NCBI RefSeq assembly: GCF_016918505.1
Contig: NZ_JAFFPZ010000004.1
Coordinates: forward strand, 62,001-126,000
Direction of reading: 5' to 3'
DNA: 64,000 bases
From: Desulforhopalus vacuolatus
Lineage (GTDB): Bacteria > Desulfobacterota > Desulfobulbia > Desulfobulbales > Desulfocapsaceae
Shown one piece after another: positions 39,091 to 48,461 of the stretch (its first letter is position 1; each line of letters begins with the position of its first letter). The position numbers and the translations under genes were made by a program. Under the pieces are notes generated by a model. It saw only the letters and a program-made list of their open reading frames with translations. It was not told the origin of the DNA and did not search any database.

Positions 39091-41676
39091 TCACGCTTCA
39101 GGGGAAAGATGTTCGTCCAGAATGTTTCTGATGGTTGCAGCCAGAGTGGCGCCTGAGATCGGTTTGTGCAGCAATATTCTGGCGCCGAGATCAGTCGCCG
39201 TTCGGCCAATAAGTTTGCTGCTGAATCCCGTACACAGGATGATGGGAATGTCCGGCCGGATTTCGAGGAGTCGTGCAGTCAATGTGTCTCCAGACATCCC
39301 GGGCATGGTTATGTCGGATATAACCAGATCGAAGGCGTCGGGGGCAGCCTTGAGAGTGTCCAATGCCTCGAGGCTGGAATTCATGGGCGTGACTGTGTAG
39401 CCGAATTGTTTGAGTAAATGGTGGTATGCGGATGTGATGTCGGGTTCGTCATCCACGAAAAGAATCCGTTCAGTACCTTTCTTTAGAGATGCGAGCTGTT
39501 GTAATTCTTCCGTATCCAGTTCTTCTGTTGCCGGCAGGAAGATGGTAAAGATACTTCCACGGCGTGGTTCACTCTGGACCTGGATCGTGCCCCCGTGGTT
39601 TTCGACGATGCTGTGGGTGAGGGCAAGCCCCAGTCCCGTTCCAGAGCCCTGTTTTTTTGTAGTAAAGTAGGGTTCGAAGATAGAGTCCATGATCTCCGGC
39701 GGGATGCCCTGGCCCGTGTCCGATACCGTAATCCGAACGTAGTTTCCGGGTGTTAGTCCAATGATGAGTGGATCTCCGGGAGTGTCAATGGATATATCAT
39801 CCAGAGTGAACTGCAGGATACCACCGTCTTCCTCCATGGCCTGGGAGGCATTGGTGAACAGATTCATGATGATCTGGTGTATGCGGGTCGCATTGCCCAT
39901 GACCAGGTACTCACTGTTGATATCCGATCTGATCTCGATGGTCGAGGGAATGGACGAGCGCATCAGCTTGAGCACTTCACTGGCCAGAGGTGCTATCTGG
40001 AGGGGATAGATTTCTTCCTCGGTCTTACGGGCAAAAACCAGAATCTGACGGACCAGGTTTTTGGCTCGGATCCCTGCATTGTAGACCACTTCCAGATGTT
40101 TTTTCAAGGTCGGGTCCAACCCAGTCCTCTGCAGGCTCAGTTCCGTATATCCAAGGATGGAGGTCAGAATATTGTTGAAATCATGAGCGATACCGCCTGC
40201 AAGCGTCCCGATAGCCTCCATTTTTTGTGACTGCATGAGTTGCTTGCGCAATTTCTCTTTTTCTTCTTTTTCCTGCATGACATCGGTGATATCCCTGCAT
40301 TCCACGACAACGCCATGGATGGTTTCCCGATCCGTGTAGGGCAGACAGGATATATCCATATATCTCCTTCCCTGGTCTGGATATTCAATCCATTGCTGTC
40401 GTCTGAACGACGTGCCCTGCAAACAGAGGTCAATATCCTTTCTTGTGATAGGATGAGGATCGTTTGTTTCGGTACCATCATGCACACTTATACCGATGAA
40501 TTCCCTGGCATCTTTTTTTCTGTAGGCAGTAAAGGTATTGTTAATGATGCGATATCTGTGATCCTTGTCGATCAGGAGCATGATATCGTTGGAAAGCGAC
40601 ACCAGGTTTTTGTACGCCTGCAGATTTTCTTCCATGGTTTTTCGTTCGGTAACATCCGAAATGACGACTACGACCCCGTATTCCTTCAGAGGAATGGGGG
40701 CTGCCCTGACATTCAGCCAATAAATGCTGCCATCGGGACTCAGGTGCATGACATCCTGATTGGTAACGATCCTGTTTTCCCGCAATGCCACAACCGCAGT
40801 GTACTCTTCCGGAGGGACCGGGGTACCGTCAGGGCTCAGGATTCTCCATTTTTCATCCCCCAGGGTTCGCGACATGTATTCCTCGCGTGAAAGTCCGACA
40901 AGGTTCTCGCAATAGCGGTTGAGTTCCAGAATTTTTCCCTGTGGATCGCTGACGATGATTCCCATGGGAATGGTGGCAAAGAGCACCTTGTATTTCTCGA
41001 GACTTTTTTTGAGTTCGCGTTCCTGTTCATGGAGATAGTCCTCCCGTATTTGCAGTTTCCGGGAAAGCATCTGTATTGATCTGCCTATGGAAACCATTTC
41101 GCTGCCACCCTTCAGGGCAAGCTCCTCTCCATAATCACCCTGTGCAATCGTCTGGATATACCCGAGCAGATTCTTGAGTGGGAGTGAAAGATAATAGCGC
41201 AGGATAAACAATGTTGCCAGAATGGAGAGAACCATGATCGGAAAAATGAGGAACACTGCTGTCAGCATGGTACGCAGCCATATCGGCCCGGCATCGAACG
41301 GAGAGAACTGAATGGCCAGCGAACCCACCTGCCTGCCCTGGTAGACGATCTTTCTGTTTAGCGTGATGTTTTCCCTGACCAGGGTATCACCTCTCGAAGA
41401 TATGGGATTCGATGATTCATCGAGTAGCCTGATGGACTGGACATGGTCCAGTTCAATGGCCACCCCTGCAAGAGAGTTTATGGCTGAGGCATCGTATCTC
41501 CACACGTTCAAGGCCAATTTGCTGGCAAAAAAATCGGCCTCTTTATTGATCATCTCCGTATAGTGGCTTTTTTCCGTTTCAACGAGAAAATATGAAGAGC
41601 AAACGGCAACCAGGGATCCTAAAGAGAATATCAGTATCGAAAGCCATCTGGCCAGAGTTCTGCTTATGGGGTGCAA
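39091..41676 (-). CDS. Hybrid sensor histidine kinase (two PAS, receiver)
   Basis: An 861-residue membrane sensor. Order: TM1 (about 12-32), periplasmic domain (33-135), TM2 (about 137-160), HAMP (160-215), two PAS domains (about 228-345 and 355-475), a coiled coil, HisKA with phospho-acceptor His in GGIAHDFNNILTSILGYTEL (about 495), HATPase with N-box NLFTNASQAMEE and G-boxes DTGQGIPPEIMD and GSGTGLGLALTHSIVENHGG, and a receiver domain (about 737-855) with phospho-Asp in LVISDITMPGMSG. It lies 23 bp after a periplasmic binding protein gene on the same strand, so that protein probably feeds the sensor. No separate response regulator gene is adjacent. Confidence 0.92.
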   Translation of the reverse strand: MHPISRTLARWLSILIFSLGSLVAVCSSYFLVETEKSHYTEMINKEADFFASKLALNVWRYDASAINSLAGVAIELDHVQSIRLLDESSNPISSRGDTLVRENITLNRKIVYQGRQVGSLAIQFSPFDAGPIWLRTMLTAVFLIFPIMVLSILATLFILRYYLSLPLKNLLGYIQTIAQGDYGEELALKGGSEMVSIGRSIQMLSRKLQIREDYLHEQERELKKSLEKYKVLFATIPMGIIVSDPQGKILELNRYCENLVGLSREEYMSRTLGDEKWRILSPDGTPVPPEEYTAVVALRENRIVTNQDVMHLSPDGSIYWLNVRAAPIPLKEYGVVVVISDVTERKTMEENLQAYKNLVSLSNDIMLLIDKDHRYRIINNTFTAYRKKDAREFIGISVHDGTETNDPHPITRKDIDLCLQGTSFRRQQWIEYPDQGRRYMDISCLPYTDRETIHGVVVECRDITDVMQEKEEKEKLRKQLMQSQKMEAIGTLAGGIAHDFNNILTSILGYTELSLQRTGLDPTLKKHLEVVYNAGIRAKNLVRQILVFARKTEEEIYPLQIAPLASEVLKLMRSSIPSTIEIRSDINSEYLVMGNATRIHQIIMNLFTNASQAMEEDGGILQFTLDDISIDTPGDPLIIGLTPGNYVRITVSDTGQGIPPEIMDSIFEPYFTTKKQGSGTGLGLALTHSIVENHGGTIQVQSEPRRGSIFTIFLPATEELDTEELQQLASLKKGTERILFVDDEPDITSAYHHLLKQFGYTVTPMNSSLEALDTLKAAPDAFDLVISDITMPGMSGDTLTARLLEIRPDIPIILCTGFSSKLIGRTATDLGARILLHKPISGATLAATIRNILDEHLSPEA

Positions 41677-41699
41677 AGTCGGGTTTCCTTAACGGGTAT

Positions 41700-42554
41700 T
41701 TATCGGATGTTTGTCCGCAAACGGTCGAGAGTTCCGTCTTCCTTCATCGAGTGCAGTGCGTTTTCAAATGCAGGGATTACGTTCTGGTGTTTCTTGTGCA
41801 TATAAGGGAACAATGGGGTTTTCGAGACAACGAATGCCGGGACGATGTCATGCAGCCGATTGTCATTGGGGTATTGGTTCTGAAGTCTCTTCAGAAGGTG
41901 TTTACTGACGACACCGGGGCCTGCAAAATAGGCGACTATCCTTTTACTGCCCAGCATTTTGAATGCCTGTTCCGGAGAATTCAGGGGAACCTTGTTTATT
42001 TCAGGAAGCTCAGCCAGTACAACGGATGCTTTTTTGCTTCCACGCATATAGCCCACAAGGAGGCTGGTATTCCGGGCCGTTCCGATAAGGTTCTGAAGGT
42101 TTCGAAACCTCGGCATCTCTTTCCTGTTCATAAAAATAATATGTTCGACGCTATAAAGAGAAACCTTTATCTGAACGAGATTCTCATATCCGGATGATTC
42201 CAGCCCGGCGACTCGTGCGGCTACACCGCTGTAATACCCCTTGTTTCCGTCTTTGAGACATCTCTTTTTGGGAATTTCGACAATACGACAGGGGATATGC
42301 GATCGTTTGCCGATTTCTTCGAAAACCTCGATCAGGTAGCTGGTGAAAACGGATTCGTTGGTCGGAGTGGCAAAGACCAATACTTCGGATTGCCGCCCCG
42401 GATTTTTTACTGATCCGGCCACACTGATTCCGGGCTCGATTATCAGCAGACAAAGGATGAGGCACCAGGTAACTGGAGTCGACACGCGGGGAGTGGGAAT
42501 CCTCGAAGACATGTACTTCGTACCGAAAAGTACAACCTGAATCCTGCTTTTCAT
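41700..42554 (-). CDS. Periplasmic solute-binding protein paired with the sensor kinase
   Basis: A 284-residue exported protein resembling family 3 extracellular solute-binding proteins. A hydrophobic signal segment CLILCLLIIEPGISVAGS is at about 31-48; an inner ATG at 42512 would give a more normal signal peptide. The mature part has the PBP-like opening VLVFATPTNESVFTSYLIEVFEE, and later GYMRGSKKASVVLAELP and a C-terminal AFENALHSMKEDGTLDRLRT, which is typical of this family. It lacks a transporter; its gene is directly followed by the hybrid kinase. Ligand unknown. Confidence 0.75.
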   Translation of the reverse strand: MKSRIQVVLFGTKYMSSRIPTPRVSTPVTWCLILCLLIIEPGISVAGSVKNPGRQSEVLVFATPTNESVFTSYLIEVFEEIGKRSHIPCRIVEIPKKRCLKDGNKGYYSGVAARVAGLESSGYENLVQIKVSLYSVEHIIFMNRKEMPRFRNLQNLIGTARNTSLLVGYMRGSKKASVVLAELPEINKVPLNSPEQAFKMLGSKRIVAYFAGPGVVSKHLLKRLQNQYPNDNRLHDIVPAFVVSKTPLFPYMHKKHQNVIPAFENALHSMKEDGTLDRLRTNIR

Positions 42555-43000
42555 TGGTTCTCTTCACAGCTGTTGTTATGGGGTATGGATGACTGTCCGT
42601 ACAGAAAGGTTAAGAGTTCCAAGGTGAAGAAACGCTCTTTGCCCCATGCCTGGATGGTTGCGATTTCCGACATACGATGCTGTCATTGCAAGGAGAAATC
42701 TGTCCTGCAATGAATGAAAATACTTAGTACAGTATTGAGTTTCTGTCTCATCTTGTCAATCGGTTTTGCATCTTCAGATAAAGAAGCAGGGGCGCTGAAT
42801 TGCTGGGCAAGTGTTGGATTATATTTCAGGGTGACAGTCTTTAAGCCCTTTTCCGAATTTACCGCTTTAGATTATAAAATCTTTATTCTCAAATGCTTTT
42901 CCCTTTCTCCTGCCTCCTTTTTCCTTTCCCCCCTGCCGTTGCATCCACCAATACAAAATGCAAATGGGATTATAGCAAATTTCACGTAAAATTGATCTCT
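42555..43000. other. Intergenic region with a truncated secreted-protein-like frame
   Basis: A frame at 42714-42989 begins MKILSTVLSFCLILSIGFAS, a good signal peptide, but its ribosome-binding site (AAGGAG at about 42689-42694) is too far away. From about 42870 it runs into dispersed repeats (inverted AATCTTTATTCTC, CCTTTCTCCTGCC tract, CCACCAATACAAAATGC). It may be the head of a gene cut by repeat insertion. The rest of the region would hold the promoter of the binding-protein gene. Confidence 0.4.
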
Positions 43001-43405
43001 TATACCATTCCTATTAAGTTATGCCTCATTTGGGGGCTCAATCGCGGTTGTATCTGCTCTTAATAATTCCGGAAATTACTACCAGTTTAGCCCACCAATG
43101 GTTGTGTAATTCCACTGTTATCGTTACGTTTCCCGTCACAGTGTAGACAAGGCATACCTTGTCTCTACAACACCATTGCTGGAATCACTGTTGTAGCGAT
43201 TTTTCACCAAGGATGTGTAGTGTCACCGTTATCACCCCATGGTAATGATATGGCAGCGGGTTATCGGTAATGCTTGCCATTTCGCTGATGGCCGCCACCG
43301 TAGAGACAAGGCATGCCTTGTCTACAGAACAACATCGCGGGAAACCACCGCCGTGCCGATTTTCCATCAATGGTGATGAATCAATACAAAATGGAAATGG
43401 TATTA
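43001..43405 (+). repeat. IS630-derived non-autonomous element (full-length copy)
   Basis: About 405 bp, inverted and near-identical to 10931-11336. Ends TATACCATTCCTATTAAG and AAATGGAAATGGTATTA. Two internal palindromes GACAAGGCATRCCTTGTC at about 43146-43164 and 43305-43322. The minus strand carries the transposase-end relic KLVVISGIIKSRYNRD in this copy (diverged at one residue). Confidence 0.85.
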
Positions 43406-43885
43406 AAGCAATTTAGTGCACCAGAAATCTCAGCCTGCGATCTTCCTGTTTGAAGAAAGGCCATGATCTGGTATCTTTCTACAAGAGAGTGTTGCTGGCA
43501 GTGAGTGCTGGAACCTGTGCATGCTTACGGATCAGTCTCGACGTAGAGTCATTTAAAAAAAGAATCGAAACTTCTCGTTTCGGAGTCGGATAATATTTTT
43601 TTTTGGAAGACTGCAGCAGTCTTTCTGGTCAATGACTGCTTATATTTCAGGCGAATTTTGAATTATCTGGGGGGTGTCAGGTTTCTTATTATTCTGTTGG
43701 TATTTGTAATATTAGGAAACCAGATACTAAATTATTATGGGTTCCTTGAATAATCTTGTATTTCGTTCATATTCAAGGCACAGGAGAAAATTTACCGGAG
43801 CTATATGTTTGATATTGCGAGGATAAATTTTTGACTGTAACGAAGAAGATGGGCGAAAGACTGATTATTCAAGGTTCCCTTATGT
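43406..43885. pseudogene. IS30-like fragment and associated repeats
   Basis: 43500-43420 on the minus strand encodes LVERYQIMAFLQTGRSQAEI, a third copy of the IS30-type helix-turn-helix fragment. 43738-43785 is a TTCCTTGAATAATC...TATTCAAGGCACAG repeat, and 43800-43883 the inverted CTGTAACGAAGAAGATGGGC...GATTATTCAAGG repeat seen at 26265. The region 43510-43735 is AT-rich with no recognised feature. Confidence 0.6.
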
Positions 43886-43910
43886 TCTTATACCTTTTGA
43901 GATATCAGAT

Positions 43911-44360
43911 ATGAAAATACATTTTACAAAGAAAGAGTTTCGTACACTCATTAAGTTGATGCAAATATCCGATTGGATTATGTATGCTCATAAGACTCAA
44001 TCAGAAATAACTAAATCAGCAGAGATACAGTTAATACAAAAAATATATTCTTACTCGAAGGAAATGGGATGTGAGGATTTAATTGAATATTCAAAAGGAC
44101 TAAACATATTCGTAGAAACGCATGAGGCAGAATTCAATTCTGAAGCGAATACTGTTATAACAGAATACAATGAAGAAAACTTTTGGGAAGAACTTATTGA
44201 CAGGCTTTCCAATAGAGATATCCTGCATAAATATACTAAAGAGGAATTTTCTCGCCTTTCAGATGAGGAGAAAATTAATACAGACTTTGACTCAGAAACT
44301 CCCTGGGTTGAAGAGTTTAAAAAATATGGAATAAAAAGAATAGGTATAGTTAAAAAATAA
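43911..44360 (+). CDS. Hypothetical protein, acidic, cassette-like
   Basis: A 149-residue soluble protein that I do not recognise. It is rich in Glu and Lys, mostly helical by composition (EFRTLIKLMQISDWIMYA, EIQLIQKIYSYSKEMG, NFWEELIDRLSNRDIL), with no signal peptide, membrane segment or Cys/His motif. Codon use is AT-rich compared with the core genes. Its stop codon leads straight into an imperfect inverted repeat ending GGCGTTATG, so it may be an integron-type gene cassette. No ribosome-binding site stronger than AGAT is visible. Confidence 0.65.
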   Translation: MKIHFTKKEFRTLIKLMQISDWIMYAHKTQSEITKSAEIQLIQKIYSYSKEMGCEDLIEYSKGLNIFVETHEAEFNSEANTVITEYNEENFWEELIDRLSNRDILHKYTKEEFSRLSDEEKINTDFDSETPWVEEFKKYGIKRIGIVKK

Positions 44361-44427
44361 TAAGTCCATTAAGGATCGCCAGCGAAAGGCGCAGCGCATT
44401 GAGTGTCCATTATGGCGGCGTTATGAC
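44358..44427 (+). other. Possible attC-like recombination site
   Basis: Starts at the stop codon of the preceding gene and ends GGCGGCGTTATGAC. The ends are imperfectly complementary (GTCCATTAAGGATCGCC against the complement of GGCGGCGTTATGAC), with an internal hairpin CGCC-AGCGAAA-GGCG. Size (70 bp) and position fit an attC site, but the R'' core AAC is not clear. Confidence 0.35.
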
Positions 44428-44448
44428 ATTATCAAAAAGGAAGAATCA

Positions 44449-45774
44449 ATGAAATTTTTACATTTTATTATGGTTTGTCTATTTTTTGTAATGATGAATA
44501 ATTCCTTGTATGCTGAAGATACAATTCCTTCTACCGAGGGAGGAGGATCTGGTCATGAACAGACGAAAGCTGCCCAGAAAGAAACGTATGATGCCCATCG
44601 TTCATACACTCGATATCATTTTGAGAATGACGAAATGGACTTTGCTTTTCAATGGCTTTTGGGGAGTATTTCAAACGGCGGTGCCGAAATCGGAGAGGCG
44701 TTCTATGTTGCAGGAAATATTAAAGATGGTGATCCTGCAAGTTGGCAAAGAGAATGGGAAAAGATGGCAATACGGAAGGAAAATCGCGCGAAATCCGCTC
44801 TCGGGAAAGGTCATAAAATCGCGGCTCGTGATAATTATCTCAAAGCGTCAAACTATTATCGTACGGCGCTTGTCTCAATGTTGCCTGACAATCCAAAGTT
44901 CAACGGTATTGCCAAAAATATTCGCGCCTGTATGAAAAAAGCTGGCAAATTGTTCAATCCCCAAATGATCTATTTTGAAGTCCCATTTGAAAAGACAGTC
45001 CTTCCCGGTTATTTCCGCCCTGTTGTGAAAGACGGCAAACCCCGAAAGACTCTCTTGATGATTGGTGGTGGAGAAACATTTATCGAAGATAATGTCTTTT
45101 ACATTGAGCCACAGGCGATCAAAAACGGATACAATTTCATTACGGTAGATATTCCCGGCCAGGGGATGCTTCCTGCTGAAGGACAATTCTTTAGAAAAGA
45201 TACAGAAACTCAAATTAAGGCGATTTTGGATGTTATTCTGAAGTTTTCCGAAGTCGACCCTGAAAAGCTTGCCGTTTACGGCATCAGCAATGGCGGCTAC
45301 TTCGTGCCACGTGCAGCAACTGTCGAAAAACGGATTAAGGCAATTGTCATCAGCAGTGCTGTTGTGGACAATTATCGCATGTTTAAAGAAATGCCTTTTT
45401 CCAAAGAGACACAGGAACAGATTGACCAATGGCCATCTTTTAAAAAGGCGGTAACGTCTGCTGTAACATGGCGTTGGGGTCTTGATCCTGAGAATGTCAA
45501 AGGACAGGCTGAAGCCACCAGAGACTTCCAGTTTGATCCAGCAGAAGTGACTTGTCCGGTTTTAGACATCGTTGGAGCTGGAGAATATGTAAATAAGGAA
45601 ACGGAACGCCAACAGAAAGAATTCATGGACAAGGCAGGAACAAAAAACAAAACCCTGGTGATTACTCCAGAAAATGAAGGGGCTTCTTCTCATTGCATAG
45701 GAGAAAACCGAACCTTGATGGCCGGAATAGTTTTCAGCTGGCTTGATAACCTTTTTGAGCAGAAAGATAAATAG
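44449..45774 (+). CDS. Secreted alpha/beta hydrolase (FrsA/DUF1100-like)
   Basis: A 441-residue protein with a signal peptide (LHFIMVCLFFVMMNNSLYAED, cut after about 22). After a helical N-terminal part (about 50-165) comes an alpha/beta hydrolase fold: LLMIGGGETFIED (oxyanion region), VDIPGQGMLPAEG, nucleophile Ser in YGISNGGYFVPRA (about 285) and a C-terminal His in SSHCIGENRTLMAG. Layout resembles the 2,6-dihydropseudooxynicotine hydrolase/FrsA group, which acts on amide, ester or C-C bonds. Substrate unknown. AAGGAAG at 44435-44441 provides the ribosome-binding site. Confidence 0.8.
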   Translation: MKFLHFIMVCLFFVMMNNSLYAEDTIPSTEGGGSGHEQTKAAQKETYDAHRSYTRYHFENDEMDFAFQWLLGSISNGGAEIGEAFYVAGNIKDGDPASWQREWEKMAIRKENRAKSALGKGHKIAARDNYLKASNYYRTALVSMLPDNPKFNGIAKNIRACMKKAGKLFNPQMIYFEVPFEKTVLPGYFRPVVKDGKPRKTLLMIGGGETFIEDNVFYIEPQAIKNGYNFITVDIPGQGMLPAEGQFFRKDTETQIKAILDVILKFSEVDPEKLAVYGISNGGYFVPRAATVEKRIKAIVISSAVVDNYRMFKEMPFSKETQEQIDQWPSFKKAVTSAVTWRWGLDPENVKGQAEATRDFQFDPAEVTCPVLDIVGAGEYVNKETERQQKEFMDKAGTKNKTLVITPENEGASSHCIGENRTLMAGIVFSWLDNLFEQKDK

Positions 45775-45777
45775 CAT

Positions 45778-45880
45778 AAGGGTGCCTTGAATAACCAGTC
45801 TTTTACTTATATTCTCCGTTGGAGTTAAATTTATCATTGGAGGTAGGCGCAGGACTCCGATATCATTCACACTGGTGATA
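45778..45880 (+). repeat. Dispersed repeat, IS30-associated
   Basis: AAGGGTGCCTTGAATAACCA through GGAGGTAGGCGCAGGACTCCGATATC. It is a diverged copy of the repeat inside the IS30 remnant at 26225-26312 (same order, inverted there), and its first 40 bp recur at 25091 and 43835. Confidence 0.7.
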
Positions 45881-45976
45881 AAGAGTAAACCGGTATAAGT
45901 ATCTTCACGAAAATAATTTCTAAGGTAGCTCTCCAATCGTTTGTTGACCGTAGAAAATCTACTTTTACACAAAAAA

Positions 45977-47248
45977 ATGGACAAAACGATTAATAAAATG
46001 AAAGCAAAAACTCAAGTGAAAAGTTCTCTTTCTACCGAATATCATGTTCAAAGCAGAGTTCAAAACAGCCCTGAGTCAACCGCATTAAAGCCCACAAAAG
46101 CGGAATCACCACAGGGATCTGCTAATGAGAATATATCTGTTGTTGTTGAAAGGATTCTGAATAAAGATTCCTCTATGTTAAAAAAAGGAACGGTACAACC
46201 CGTCGGTACAAATAAATTTAGCGCCTGGCAGATGACCTGTGATGAAGGAGGGCTCAGCTATGAACAATCCTCGCCTAATCCCTTAAGTTATCTGACAACA
46301 GGAATTACATCCAATCTACTCACTCAGTTGCAACGTGGCATTGAGATACTCAATCTGGATATTGACAGCCTGAAGGTTGAAGTTAAGGTTTTTTTTAGAT
46401 TTCACGCACCAATGTCTACTCAGTGGGCTGGGTTTACGGATAAGGTGATTGCTAATATTTTAATAGAGAGCAAAGAGCCTGCTGAAAAAATATCTGAGCT
46501 AAAAGAATTAGCGCTTCGCTCCTGGGTTGCGGGGGCTGCTTTAGCTCATAAGACTGACATTGAGCCTGAACTTGTCATCAATGGACATCATTGGGATAAC
46601 AAGGGTTCTATGAATGGGAGTGTCCCTGACGACGTTTCTGTCGATAATAATCTGACGCTTACCGCCAAAGGCTCTATGCTGGAGCCTGAGACAATTGAAG
46701 TTGGGAAGGATGTCGGTATAGGCCCAACGTCACTTTTTAAGAAAGATATTAGGTTTGCTGTGGTGGCAACTGCGGAGTCAGCTCACGATTCACAAAGTCC
46801 CTGTCTACAAAAGATAAAAGTCAGAGCTATTCAGAAAAACTATACACCCTGGGTGCTCTATGCAGACGACAGCTATGGTTATGACGGATTAGATAAAGCG
46901 CCTTCATCCTTGGATTATCTCACCGCAGGAACCGCTTTTTGTCTGGCATCCCAGCTGGATTTAAACTTTAATTTTTTTAGGATTATAAACAAAAGTTTTT
47001 CTAAACATCAGATTGAAGACTATCGTGTGGAACAGCAAATCAACTATAGAATGGAGAATTTTATGACTCCAGAGATGGCGGGTTATGCGGACAAAGTTAT
47101 TACAAAAATTGTATTGAAGGGACACGTCTCTGAAGAAAATTCAAATAAATTTTTTAATCAGTCTCTACAAATGTGTTTCGCAGGTGAGGCCTTTAAAGAT
47201 GAAATAGAGATCGTATCAACGATCTACCTTAACGGCGAGATTCAATAA
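45977..47248 (+). CDS. Tandem OsmC-like protein
   Basis: A 423-residue protein with two OsmC-like domains (about 35-215 and 235-423). Each has the pattern around the family helix: NPLSYLTTGITSNLLTQLQR in the first and SSLDYLTAGTAFCLASQLDL in the second. OsmC/Ohr proteins reduce organic hydroperoxides with two Cys. In the second domain candidates are the Cys in GTAFC and in LQMCFAGEAF; the matching positions in the first domain are Ser/Ile and Trp (LRSWVAGAAL), so it is probably catalytically dead. No signal peptide. Start ATG 45977 has no clear ribosome-binding site; a TTG at 45941 is in frame. Confidence 0.75.
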   Translation: MDKTINKMKAKTQVKSSLSTEYHVQSRVQNSPESTALKPTKAESPQGSANENISVVVERILNKDSSMLKKGTVQPVGTNKFSAWQMTCDEGGLSYEQSSPNPLSYLTTGITSNLLTQLQRGIEILNLDIDSLKVEVKVFFRFHAPMSTQWAGFTDKVIANILIESKEPAEKISELKELALRSWVAGAALAHKTDIEPELVINGHHWDNKGSMNGSVPDDVSVDNNLTLTAKGSMLEPETIEVGKDVGIGPTSLFKKDIRFAVVATAESAHDSQSPCLQKIKVRAIQKNYTPWVLYADDSYGYDGLDKAPSSLDYLTAGTAFCLASQLDLNFNFFRIINKSFSKHQIEDYRVEQQINYRMENFMTPEMAGYADKVITKIVLKGHVSEENSNKFFNQSLQMCFAGEAFKDEIEIVSTIYLNGEIQ

Positions 47249-47409
47249 TGCTGTATTCTCATGTCGAAAACAGAAAGTATTGGCCTCTATTTATACCCAA
47301 CCTGCTCACAAAACGCCCGTTCAGAGGCAAACTATGCTAAGCTTACTTTGCGTTACACAGCCTGGTCGTTAAATTTTTTAAAGAGTACTCGAAATTGGAG
47401 ATAAATATA

Positions 47410-48021
47410 ATGAAGTCCGTAATTTTCTGTGGAAATGAAGTATACCCTTCAAAAGTAGTTTGCATAGGAAGAAATTATGCGGAACACATCGAAGAACTGA
47501 ATAATGAAATCCCTGCTGAGCAAGTTATTTTTCTCAAACCAAATTCCGCAATATCAAATGAGCTTTGTTTTAACCAGAAGGATGCTGTTCATTTTGAAGG
47601 TGAAATAACTTTTTTGGTACAATCAGGAAAGCTTGCAGGTATTGGTTTTGGTCTGGATCTTACGAAGAGGGAGGTTCAATCAAAATTAAAGAAAAAAGGA
47701 TTACCATGGGAAAGAGCAAAAGCATTTGACCAATCTGCCGTATTCAGCGAATTTGTTACGTTTGATGGCGATTGTCGAGATCTCAGAATGGAGCTTTATA
47801 TTAATGAGATACTGGTTCAAAGAGGTGACTGTGACGTAATGTTGAATACGCCAGATGAAATATTAAAAGAAGCAAAGAGTTTTCTTTCTTTTGAAGATGG
47901 TGATCTGTTAATGACGGGAACCCCCAAAGGAGTTGGAGCTCTCAAGATCGGAGATACATTCCAGGGTAAAATATTTCATAAAGGGCAATTGCAGGTTGAA
48001 AGCTCCTGGACAGTAAGATAA
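47410..48021 (+). CDS. Fumarylacetoacetate hydrolase family protein
   Basis: A 203-residue FAH-fold protein, the size of YcgM-like short members. Conserved segments: KVVCIGRNYAEHIEEL, IFLKPNSAI, HFEGEITFLVQSG (metal-binding Glu pair), FDQSAVFSEFVTFD and MTGTPKGVGALKIGD. Members hydrolyse or decarboxylate acylpyruvates with Mg2+; the true substrate is not known. TTGGAG at 47395-47400 is the ribosome-binding site for ATG 47410, so an earlier TTG start is unlikely. Confidence 0.88.
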   Translation: MKSVIFCGNEVYPSKVVCIGRNYAEHIEELNNEIPAEQVIFLKPNSAISNELCFNQKDAVHFEGEITFLVQSGKLAGIGFGLDLTKREVQSKLKKKGLPWERAKAFDQSAVFSEFVTFDGDCRDLRMELYINEILVQRGDCDVMLNTPDEILKEAKSFLSFEDGDLLMTGTPKGVGALKIGDTFQGKIFHKGQLQVESSWTVR

Positions 48022-48101
48022 GCAGAAGGTTCCCAGAACACATCGATGATGTTGACCCTTTCCGGGGGCGTATACCTCAAGCGTTAAGAGATAAAAAAAT
48101 C

Positions 48102-48461
48102 ATGAAATCAAGTAAAAATGATGGAATAGTGTATTCCACAGATTCTGGCAAAACCTGTCCCAAATGCGGGCATCCAGTCAAAAATTGTGCTTGCAGCAAG
48201 CGTGGACCTGCTGTTCCAAATGATGGGGTTGTAAGAATATGTAAAGAAACAAAAGGCCGGAAAGGCTCAGGGGTATCCGTTATTACAGGTGTTCCTCTTA
48301 ACGAAAAAGAATTAAAAATCCTTGCGAAGAAACTTAAGCAGAAATGTGGGACTGGTGGAACTGTAAAATCCGGAAAAATTGAGATTCAGGGTGATCATAG
48401 AGACATCCTGAAACAGGAAATATCAAAACTTGGGTATACAGTAAAACTATCAGGTGGATAA
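48102..48461 (+). CDS. yciH: SUI1/eIF1-like translation factor (YciH family)
   Basis: A 119-residue SUI1-domain protein. The N-terminus has a zinc-finger-like CPKCGHPVKNCAC (about 19-31), then the SUI1 core (about 43-118): VRICKETKGRKGSGVSVITG, LAKKLKQKCGTGGTVKSGKI and EIQGDHRDILKQEISKLGY. Members bind the small ribosomal subunit and influence initiation fidelity. Unusually for this family, it lies between a FAH-family gene and a transporter operon with no translation genes near. Confidence 0.93.
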   Translation: MKSSKNDGIVYSTDSGKTCPKCGHPVKNCACSKRGPAVPNDGVVRICKETKGRKGSGVSVITGVPLNEKELKILAKKLKQKCGTGGTVKSGKIEIQGDHRDILKQEISKLGYTVKLSGG

